A DNA stretch of 35,322 nucleotides from the NCBI GenBank assembly GCA_964350875.1, contig CAYGLT010000024.1, positions 1-35,322 on the forward strand, in the 5' to 3' direction. A model generated the notes under the pieces. It searched no databases and had not been told where the DNA came from. It saw nothing but the letters and a program-made list of their open reading frames with translations. This stretch comes from JAHBXC01 sp964350875. Lineage in GTDB: Bacteria; Planctomycetota; Phycisphaerae; Phycisphaerales; UBA1924. Position 1 is the stretch's first letter. Each line of letters starts with the position of its first letter. This document shows, in pieces, positions 28,795-35,322 of the stretch. The position numbers and the translations under genes were made by a program.

Positions 28795-31700
28795 ATGCTT
28801 GCCAAGATCATCGATTTTTCGATCCGTCAGCGTGTGCTGGTTCTTCTTGCCACACTCGCCCTCGTCGGCATCGGCATCTTCAGCTTCACAAAGCTCCCCA
28901 TCGACGCCGTGCCGGACATCACCAATGTACAAGTCCAGATCAACACGAATGTCCCCGCCCTGTCACCCGTTGAAATTGAGCAGCAGATCACCTTCCCTAT
29001 CGAGTGGTCGATGGGCGGTTTGCCGAACATCGACTACATCAGATCAATCTCGCGATACGGGCTCTCCCAGGTTACAGTCGTGTTCGAGGAGGGGACAGAT
29101 ATCTACTTGGCGCGCCAGCTTGTCGGGGAGCGGCTGACGGAAGCTCGCGAGTCGTTGCCGCCGGGACTGGCCGAGCCGCAGATGGGGCCGATCTCGACAG
29201 GCCTCGGCGAGATCTACATGTGGTCGGTTGAGGCGAACGGTCCGAACGCGGAAGGTGCGCCGTACTCGCCACAAGACCTGCGAACCATCCAAGACTGGGT
29301 GATACGCCCACAACTCCGCACCGTGCCGGGCGTGACCGAGGTCAACAGCATCGGCGGGTACGAAGAACAGTTCCATGTGACGCCGGATCCTGCAAAGCTC
29401 ATGGCGTTCGGGCTGTCGTTCCGGGACATCATGCAAGCGGTTGCCGAGAACAACGCGAATGCCGGCGGCGGGTACATCGAGCACGCGGGCGAAGCCTACC
29501 TCGTCCGTGCGACGGGCCTGATCCGTGATTCGCAAGACATCAGCGACATCATCCTGAAGACAGACGACGGGGTGCCTGTCCGCATCCGGGATGTCGCCCA
29601 GGTCGCAGTCGGAAAGGAACTTCGCACCGGCGCCGCGACGCACGACGGCCAGGAAGTCATCATCGGCACCGCGATGATGCTCCTTGGTGCAAACAGCCGG
29701 ACCGTGTCTGAGGATGTGCATGATCGGATGCAGCAGATCGAGAGAACGCTGCCACCGAATGTTGAGATCAAGACGCTCTACAACCGGACCTATCTTGTCG
29801 ATGCGACCCTGCACACCATCCAGAAAAACCTCTTCGAGGGTGCGGTTCTGGTTGTCGTGGTCTTGCTGCTCTTGCTGGGGAATCTCAGGGCGGCGATCAT
29901 CGTCGCGTGCGCCATTCCGCTCTCGATGCTCTTCGCCGTCACAGGCATGGTGCAGGAGAAAGTCAGCGCGAACCTCCTCAGTCTCGGCGCCGTGGACTTC
30001 GGCATCATCGTCGATGGCGCGGTCGTGTTCGTCGAGAACATCGTGCGACGAGCATCGGAGGAACAGAAGCACAAAGGACGCCGTCTCACGCACAGCGAAA
30101 GGCTGTCGATCATCGGTGAGGCCGGGCGGCAGGTCGCGAAGCCGACGCTCTTCGGCATACTCATCATCATGATCGTGTACATCCCCGTCCTCACCTTGAC
30201 CGGCATCGAGGGCAAGATGTTCCGTCCGATGGCGGGCGTGGTCCTGCTCGCGCTCGCGGGCGCCCTGATGCTCACATTCACCTTTGTGCCCGCCGCCTGT
30301 GCAGTGTTTCTGCGCGGCAACTTCTCCGAAAAAGAGAGCTTCCCGATTCGTTGGATGAAGGCCGGGTACCGGATCGCCCTCGCAAGGGCTCTTCATTGGA
30401 AATGGGTCACCGTCGGCGTGGCCGTGGTCGTGCTTGCGGTCTCGGGGCTGATCGCGACCCGTCTGGGGAGCGAGTTTGTTCCCAAGCTCGGCGAAGGATC
30501 GCTGGCGGTCCAGCCCGCGCGAATCCCGAGCATCGGGATCACCACCAGCGTCGAGATGCAGAAGACGCTCGAGTCAAAGCTCCGCGATGAGTTCCCCGAC
30601 GAGATCGCCAGCATCTTTGCGCGAACCGGCACCGCCGAAGTCGCGACGGATCCGATGGGGCCAAATGTCAGCGACACTTACCTCATGCTCCATCCGCGCG
30701 GGCAATGGACGCGGGCTTCGACGCAGGAAGAGTTGGCCGAACAAATCGAAAAGTTCATAGCGACTATTCCTGGGCAGAACTATGAGATCTCCCAGCCGAT
30801 CGAGCTTCGCTTCAACGAGTTGATCAGCGGCGTGCGGAGCGATCTCGCCGTCAAGATCTTCGGTGATGACCTCAACGCGTTGCTCGCGACCGGCACGGAG
30901 GTCGCGGCTGTTCTCCAGCAGATCGAAGGCGCTTCCGATGTCAAGGTTGAGCAAGTCTCAGGCCTGTCGGTGCTCACTGTCGACATCAATCGCACCAAGA
31001 TCGCCCGGTACGGGCTCAATGTCAGCGATGTGCAGGAAGTCGTCTCCATCGCGTTCGGCGGCGCGGAAGCCGGCACGCTCTACGAGGGCGACCGCCGCTT
31101 CCCAATCGTCGTTCGGCTCCCTGAAGTTCTTCGGGATCAAGTCGACTTTGTGCGTCAGATTCCGATTCCTCTCCCGGAGGATGAAGGAGTGGAACTCGCA
31201 TCGGCCGACCTCGCCGGGGCCGGAATCGGCTCCGACATCCGCTACATCCCGCTGGAGGCCGTGGCAACCATTGATGTCGCGGAGGGACCGAACCAGATCA
31301 GTCGCGAGAACGCCAAGCGCCGCATCGTCGTGCAGGCGAATATTCGGGGCCGAGACATGGGATCGTTTGTGGCCGAAGCGCAGCGGCGGTTGGATGAGCA
31401 GGTTGTGCTGCCGGAGGGTTATTTCATCACCTGGGGCGGGCAGTTCGAGAATCTCGCTCGCGCTCGGCAGCGCCTGCTGATCGTGGTGCCTCTCGCCCTG
31501 TCGCTGATCTTCATCATGCTCTTTACCGCATTCGGCAATGCACGCCATGCGATTCTGGTCTACACCGGAGTGCCGCTCGCGCTCACCGGAGGCATCATCG
31601 CGCTGTGGCTGCGCGGCATGCCGTTCAGCATCAGCGCCGGCATTGGCTTCATCGCGTTGTCAGGTGTGGCTGTGCTCAACGGCGTCGTCATGATCACATT

Positions 31701-31974
31701 CATCAATCAGCTCCGAGACGAGGGCAAATCGATGCGTGACGCCGTGACGGAAGGCAGTCTCGCCCGGCTCCGCCCGGTACTCATGACTGCCCTTGTCGCG
31801 AGTCTCGGGTTCGTTCCCATGGCGCTCAACACCGGGATGGGAGCTGAGGTACAGCGCCCGCTCGCGACCGTTGTCATCGGCGGTCTTGTGAGTTCCACCA
31901 TTCTCACGCTTTTCGTACTACCGACGCTCTACCTCTGGATCGGAGGCCGTAGTACTACAGATCTGGCTGACTGA
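28795..31974 (+). CDS. czcA: CzcA-type heavy-metal efflux RND pump (HME1-like)
   Basis: A proton-driven pump of 1059 aa, the normal family length, with 12 predicted membrane segments and two large periplasmic loops. The TM4 motif DFGIIVDGAVVFVEN (about residues 401-415) matches the published signature of the Zn/Co/Cd-exporting branch, in contrast to the motif in the CusA here. The ATG at 28795 has AAGGA 8 bases upstream. Residues at the N-terminus (DFSIRQRVLVLLA) and C-terminus (LFVLPTLYLWIG) look complete. Substrate set is inferred from the branch signature. Confidence 0.96.
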   Translation: MLAKIIDFSIRQRVLVLLATLALVGIGIFSFTKLPIDAVPDITNVQVQINTNVPALSPVEIEQQITFPIEWSMGGLPNIDYIRSISRYGLSQVTVVFEEGTDIYLARQLVGERLTEARESLPPGLAEPQMGPISTGLGEIYMWSVEANGPNAEGAPYSPQDLRTIQDWVIRPQLRTVPGVTEVNSIGGYEEQFHVTPDPAKLMAFGLSFRDIMQAVAENNANAGGGYIEHAGEAYLVRATGLIRDSQDISDIILKTDDGVPVRIRDVAQVAVGKELRTGAATHDGQEVIIGTAMMLLGANSRTVSEDVHDRMQQIERTLPPNVEIKTLYNRTYLVDATLHTIQKNLFEGAVLVVVVLLLLLGNLRAAIIVACAIPLSMLFAVTGMVQEKVSANLLSLGAVDFGIIVDGAVVFVENIVRRASEEQKHKGRRLTHSERLSIIGEAGRQVAKPTLFGILIIMIVYIPVLTLTGIEGKMFRPMAGVVLLALAGALMLTFTFVPAACAVFLRGNFSEKESFPIRWMKAGYRIALARALHWKWVTVGVAVVVLAVSGLIATRLGSEFVPKLGEGSLAVQPARIPSIGITTSVEMQKTLESKLRDEFPDEIASIFARTGTAEVATDPMGPNVSDTYLMLHPRGQWTRASTQEELAEQIEKFIATIPGQNYEISQPIELRFNELISGVRSDLAVKIFGDDLNALLATGTEVAAVLQQIEGASDVKVEQVSGLSVLTVDINRTKIARYGLNVSDVQEVVSIAFGGAEAGTLYEGDRRFPIVVRLPEVLRDQVDFVRQIPIPLPEDEGVELASADLAGAGIGSDIRYIPLEAVATIDVAEGPNQISRENAKRRIVVQANIRGRDMGSFVAEAQRRLDEQVVLPEGYFITWGGQFENLARARQRLLIVVPLALSLIFIMLFTAFGNARHAILVYTGVPLALTGGIIALWLRGMPFSISAGIGFIALSGVAVLNGVVMITFINQLRDEGKSMRDAVTEGSLARLRPVLMTALVASLGFVPMALNTGMGAEVQRPLATVVIGGLVSSTILTLFVLPTLYLWIGGRSTTDLAD

Positions 31975-31978
31975 ACAC

Positions 31979-32254
31979 ATGCCAAGCAACAGACAACGAA
32001 TCAAGTCACGCCGTGCTGTTCGATCGCATCGGTGCACGTCAAGCCTACGACGAACACGAGGGAGGCGCAGTCTCCATACGGCGATCGTGTTTACCGTCGC
32101 GTTTGTGGCAGTCTTGGCCTTTTCCGTCGCAGGTTTCGCACGATCATCGCCGCGGAATAGTCATATGCATTTAGACACTCGTCCCATCCTTCTAAGCGGA
32201 CTATTCGGAGTATCTGCGGCGATCGAATGGGCAATGTGGTACAAGCGAAGATGA
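31979..32254 (+). CDS. Small basic membrane protein between czcA and czcD
   Basis: A predicted protein of 91 aa that starts 4 bases after the czcA stop. It is strongly basic at the N-terminus (RQRIKSRRAVRSHR). It has one clear membrane segment (IVFTVAFVAVLAFSVAGFA) and a second weaker one (ILLSGLFGVSAAIEWAMW). No family is recognised and no clear Shine-Dalgarno site is seen. It may be translated by coupling or may be non-coding. Confidence 0.4.
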   Translation: MPSNRQRIKSRRAVRSHRCTSSLRRTRGRRSLHTAIVFTVAFVAVLAFSVAGFARSSPRNSHMHLDTRPILLSGLFGVSAAIEWAMWYKRR

Positions 32255-32320
32255 CACGGGTAGAGGGGGATATCTCATCATGACCACCGTTCGTTCGCCC
32301 CCAACACGGGACAGACAGCA

Positions 32321-33217
32321 GTGAGCGCCGGACATCGGCACCAGCATGATGTTGGATCGCAGCGCCTCGCGATCGCGGTCGGGATCAATGTCCTGCTGAC
32401 CGTTGCGCAGGTCGTCGGCGGCCTCCTTTCGGGAAGCCTATCCCTCATTGCGGATGCGCTGCACAACTTCAGCGACGCCGCCGGGCTCCTGCTTGCGCTC
32501 CTCGCGCGGCGCATCTCGAGACGTCCCGCCGACGAGCAGCGCACATTCGGCTACGGTCGCGCCGAGGTCATCGGCGCCCTCATCAACCTCACTTCGATCA
32601 TGGTTATCGCAGGTTATCTTCTTATCGAAGCGGTCAGCCGCCTGCTCGATCGTCCCAAAGTCGATGGCTGGACGATGGTCATCGTCGCAGGAATCGCCCT
32701 TGTTGTAGACGCCGCAACCGCGCTCCTGACATACTCGATGTCGAAAGACAGCGTGAATATCAAGGCGGCGTTTCTTCACAACATCGCCGACGCCCTCGCA
32801 TCGGTTGCTGTCATCGTCACGGGGGCGCTAATTATTCTGTTTGACTGGTACTGGGCCGACATCCTTGCGACGGTCGGCATCTCGACCTACATCGTCTGGA
32901 TGTCTTGGCCACCGATGAAGCGTTGCATCCGGCTCCTGATGCAGAGTGTGCCGGAAGGGTTGTCATTGCAGGAAGTCGCGACAACGGTAGCGAGCGTCGA
33001 GGGTGTGCTCGGCGTTGCGCATGTGCATCTCTGGTCGATCGATGAGAGCACGCTCTCGCTGGAGTGCTGCGTCTCTGTTGAGGATAAGATGCTCAGCGCG
33101 GCCGAGTCATTGAGGCAGGAGATCAGATCGGCCCTGTCCGAGGCGCACGGAATCACGCATTCCACCATCCAAATGAGGCCGATGATGTTGCGTGACGGGC
33201 TCGTTGTGGAACACTGA
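32321..33217 (+). CDS. czcD: CzcD-type cation diffusion facilitator
   Basis: A protein of 298 aa from a GTG start. A short His-rich N-terminus (GHRHQHD) precedes six membrane segments. Both metal-site motifs of Zn-type CDF proteins are present: HNFSD in TM2 and HNIAD in TM5, each HxxxD. A cytoplasmic C-terminal domain follows (GVLGVAHVHLWSIDE, ending with an IQMRP block). It exports Zn(II) or similar ions from the cytoplasm to the periplasm, where CzcCBA removes them. It is the last gene of the czc arm. Confidence 0.93.
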   Translation: MSAGHRHQHDVGSQRLAIAVGINVLLTVAQVVGGLLSGSLSLIADALHNFSDAAGLLLALLARRISRRPADEQRTFGYGRAEVIGALINLTSIMVIAGYLLIEAVSRLLDRPKVDGWTMVIVAGIALVVDAATALLTYSMSKDSVNIKAAFLHNIADALASVAVIVTGALIILFDWYWADILATVGISTYIVWMSWPPMKRCIRLLMQSVPEGLSLQEVATTVASVEGVLGVAHVHLWSIDESTLSLECCVSVEDKMLSAAESLRQEIRSALSEAHGITHSTIQMRPMMLRDGLVVEH

Positions 33218-33479
33218 GTCATTGCTGCCACTCGCGTTCAGAAAGCCATGCCACCATTCTCCTAGATGATTCTTCGACTCCCCGCTAAGAACAGGATCTT
33301 CGGATCATGAAGCAACGAGTCAGGCTGGAAGCACTGCAGCCTCGCGCGGAGACCATGCATGGCCATCATCCGACGATACGAACTTTCGATCATGGCTGAA
33401 CCCTAATCGAGCCACAGTGCCCACGGCAGCTATGTGTGTGCGTCGACAAACACCGTTTGAGGTATGGCCGACGCTACCC

Positions 33480-33540
33480 AAAACGACACGCGGCCCGGGG
33501 CTTAAAGAAGCCGACGGGCCGCCGATAGGCAGTGCGTGTC
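33480..33540 (-). terminator. Terminator of tRNA-Glu
   Basis: On the minus strand an outer stem (33540-33534 with 33491-33485) encloses an inner GC stem with an apical GGCTT/AAGCC stem. It is followed by one G and TTTT at 33483-33480. It lies 12 bases after the tRNA 3' end. Confidence 0.6.
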
Positions 33541-33562
33541 TCGAAGGGTAAGTGACCCCACG
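33480..33562. repeat. Right direct repeat (attR-like) overlapping tRNA-Glu
   Basis: Identical to 1-82 except for a 16-base apical loop block (33499-33514) against 15 bases in the left copy. It covers the last 10 bases of tRNA-Glu, the 3' flank and the terminator. The 262 bases between czcD and this repeat hold no recognisable gene. Confidence 0.85.
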
Positions 33563-33627
33563 GGGATTCGAACCCCGGTTTCCAGGATGAGAACCTGGCG
33601 TCCTGGACCGGACTAGACGATGGGGCC
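33553..33627 (-). tRNA. tRNA-Glu: tRNA-Glu (anticodon CTC)
   Basis: A 75-base cloverleaf: acceptor GGCCCCA pairs with TGGGGTC (one G-U pair), discriminator A. A D arm, anticodon stem CCAGG/CCTGG with loop TTCTCAT (anticodon CTC at 33591-33589), and T arm GGGG-TTCGAAT-CCCC are all present. CCA is not encoded. Its 3' end points into the island. Confidence 0.95.
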
Positions 33628-33823
33628 AGCGTGTCGAACCGAGCCGGACGCGGGCGTCCGGATCGCTCCCTCGGTCTCATCTCCGGGGGAGGGGCAACGG
33701 TACGGCGGCGCCGGGCGAGGGTCAATCGGTCGGGAGGGTCGGCGGGAACCCCACCGGGGAGTGCGGCCCCCCTACCGTGAGGGATATCACCCCGATGTGA
33801 CCCTGCACTGCCCAGAGCACGCC

Positions 33824-35322
33824 ATGCCGAGCAAGCCCGCCGAGATCCCAGCCCGCGACGCCGCGAACCCTCCCAGCGAGGCGACGCTGGGGGCTCTGAA
33901 AGCGTCGGGCTACCGGCCGCGCTCGGTGAAGGACGAACTCCGCGAGAACACGATCGCCCGCCTGCGGGGTGGCGGCGAACTGTTCCCGGGGATCGTTGGG
34001 TACGAGCGGACGGTGGTCCCGTCGCTGATCGACGCGCTGCTCGCCAAGCACGACGCGCTGCTGCTGGGCCTGCGCGGGCAGGCGAAGACGCGCCTCCTTC
34101 GCGCGATGGTGAACCTGCTCGACGAGTGGACGCCGGTGATCGCGGCCGAGGGGTGCGAACTGCCCGACGACCCGATGCGCCCGGTGACGCGCGCGGGCAA
34201 GGACGCGATCGCGGAGTTCGGCGACGACACGCCGATCTCGTGGATGCACCGGCGCGAGCGGTACCTTGAGAAACTGGCGACGCCCGATGTGACGGTCGCG
34301 GACCTCATCGGCGACATCGACATCGTGAAGCACGCGCAGGGGCACACGCTGGCGGACGAGCGGTCGATGCACTTCGGGCTGATCCCCCGCGCGAACCGTG
34401 GGATCTTCGTAATCAATGAATTGCCCGACCTGGCGCCGCGTATTCAGGTGGCGCTGTTCAACATTCTGGAAGAGCGCGACATCCAGATCCGCGGGTACCC
34501 GGTGCGGCTGGACCTTGATGTGTGCCTGATGTTCTCGGCGAACCCGGAGGACTACACCAATCGAGGGCGGATCGTCACGCCGCTGAAGGATCGCATCGGC
34601 TCGGTGATCCGCACGCACTACCCGGCGGACACGAAGGAAGCGATGCGCATCACGCGTGAGAACGCGTTCGTGGAGCGTGTGAACGGGGAGCAGGGCGCGT
34701 CGCCGCGTGTGCGTGTGCCGGCGGTGATGCACGAGATTCTTGAGGAGACGGTTGCGCAGGCGCGCAAGTCGCCGCACATCAACCAGTCGTCGGGCGTGTC
34801 GGTGCGCGCGTCGATCGCGCTGCTCGAGGCGTTGATCTCGGCGGCGGAGCGGCGGGGCATCGTGACGGGCGAGGAGGAGGTCGTGCCGCGCGTTTGCGAT
34901 ATGACCTTCCTTCCCGCGGCGTGCCGTGGGAAGATTGAACTGATGCTCTCCGAAGAGGGCGCGGCGGGCGACGGTCGCTCGACGGAGGACCGGCTCATCG
35001 AGGCGATTCTGGGCGAGGCGACCAAGAAGGTGCTCGGGCGCATGGTCGCGGCGAACGACGCCGAGCGCGTGGTCGAGAGTTTCGGGAAGAGTCTGCGTCT
35101 GGAACTCGGCGACGATGTGAGCGCGAAGGACGCGGTCGCGTCGATGGAGCATGTGGATGGATTGCTCGATGCGGCGCGGTCGCTCGCGAAGCGCGCGGGG
35201 CTGAACGCCGACAATGAGCAGGACCTCGCGTGCGCGGGGGAGTTGCTGCTCGAATGTCTGTATGTGAACAACCGGCTGAGCAAGTTCGGGAGTTCGACGG
35301 GCGGCGGCGGGGCGTACGCGAG
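33824..35322 (+). CDS. MoxR/Mg-chelatase-like AAA+ ATPase (runs off the window)
   Basis: The open frame starts at ATG 33824 (MPSKPAEIPARD) and stays open to the end of the window, giving 499 residues so far. Walker A is GLRGQAKTR. Walker B is GIFVINELPDL, with Asn before the Glu. A sensor-like block MFSANPEDYTNRG follows, then a C-terminal helical region. This combination is that of the magnesium-chelatase/MoxR group of AAA+ ATPases. Its partner, often a VWA-domain protein, would lie outside. It is chromosomal, outside the island. A long minus-strand open frame over the same bases is an antisense shadow. Confidence 0.85.
   Translation, partial: MPSKPAEIPARDAANPPSEATLGALKASGYRPRSVKDELRENTIARLRGGGELFPGIVGYERTVVPSLIDALLAKHDALLLGLRGQAKTRLLRAMVNLLDEWTPVIAAEGCELPDDPMRPVTRAGKDAIAEFGDDTPISWMHRRERYLEKLATPDVTVADLIGDIDIVKHAQGHTLADERSMHFGLIPRANRGIFVINELPDLAPRIQVALFNILEERDIQIRGYPVRLDLDVCLMFSANPEDYTNRGRIVTPLKDRIGSVIRTHYPADTKEAMRITRENAFVERVNGEQGASPRVRVPAVMHEILEETVAQARKSPHINQSSGVSVRASIALLEALISAAERRGIVTGEEEVVPRVCDMTFLPAACRGKIELMLSEEGAAGDGRSTEDRLIEAILGEATKKVLGRMVAANDAERVVESFGKSLRLELGDDVSAKDAVASMEHVDGLLDAARSLAKRAGLNADNEQDLACAGELLLECLYVNNRLSKFGSSTGGGGAYA

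Noticed and set aside
33722..35152. Long minus-strand open frame at the right edge
   Set aside because: The plus strand encodes an AAA+ ATPase with Walker A and B motifs; the minus frame is a high-GC shadow.

Overview
The window is GC-rich chromosomal DNA, most consistent with a planctomycete (Phycisphaerae-like). That placement is an inference from gene style, the high GC content and the phage-like cassette; no rRNA or marker gene is present to prove it. It contains a genomic island of about 33.5 kb inserted at the 3' end of a tRNA-Glu(CTC) gene. The intact tRNA lies at the right edge on the minus strand (33553-33627). Its last 10 bases plus its downstream flank and terminator are repeated at the left edge (1-82 versus 33480-33562). 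To the right of the tRNA is an ordinary chromosomal AAA+ ATPase gene that runs off the window.

Left arm of the island (218-16243, all minus strand): a copper-handling array read leftwards. It holds a small Cys-rich exported protein; a CusCBA-type tripartite RND efflux system; a secreted protein with four tandem CP...CCxxC metal-binding units; a membrane protein with the same unit fused to a DUF2231-like membrane part; a heavy-metal-binding-domain lipoprotein; a second TolC-family outer-membrane factor; a Tat-exported multicopper oxidase; a DUF305 membrane protein; and a P1B-type copper ATPase. Most neighbours overlap by a few bases, so translational coupling is likely. One internal promoter is proposed at 6449-6478.

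Degraded zone (16244-18388): a His-rich metal-binding protein gene broken by a 10-bp tandem duplication and lacking its signal peptide, and a TPR lipoprotein gene broken by one extra base. These are followed by a 515-bp non-coding stretch with two 19-bp-spaced palindromes and an 11-bp-period repeat.

Central cassette (18389-25199): a ParB-domain/DNA methyltransferase fusion, a helix-turn-helix protein resembling a small terminase subunit, an intact large terminase, a convergent PD-(D/E)xK-like protein, and a large serine recombinase. There are no capsid, portal, tail, replication or conjugation genes. This is the most unusual part of the window: a DNA-recognition, packaging-motor and recombination module riding with metal resistance genes.

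Right arm (25355-33217, plus strand): another Cys-rich exported protein, then a CzcCBA-type divalent-cation RND efflux operon, a small membrane protein and a CzcD-type cation diffusion facilitator. The two arms have the same design, with a Cys-rich small exported protein first and then OMF, adaptor and RND pump. Together they would confer resistance to Cu(I)/Ag(I) (left) and Zn/Co/Cd-type divalent cations (right). No recognisable metal-responsive regulator is present in the island.
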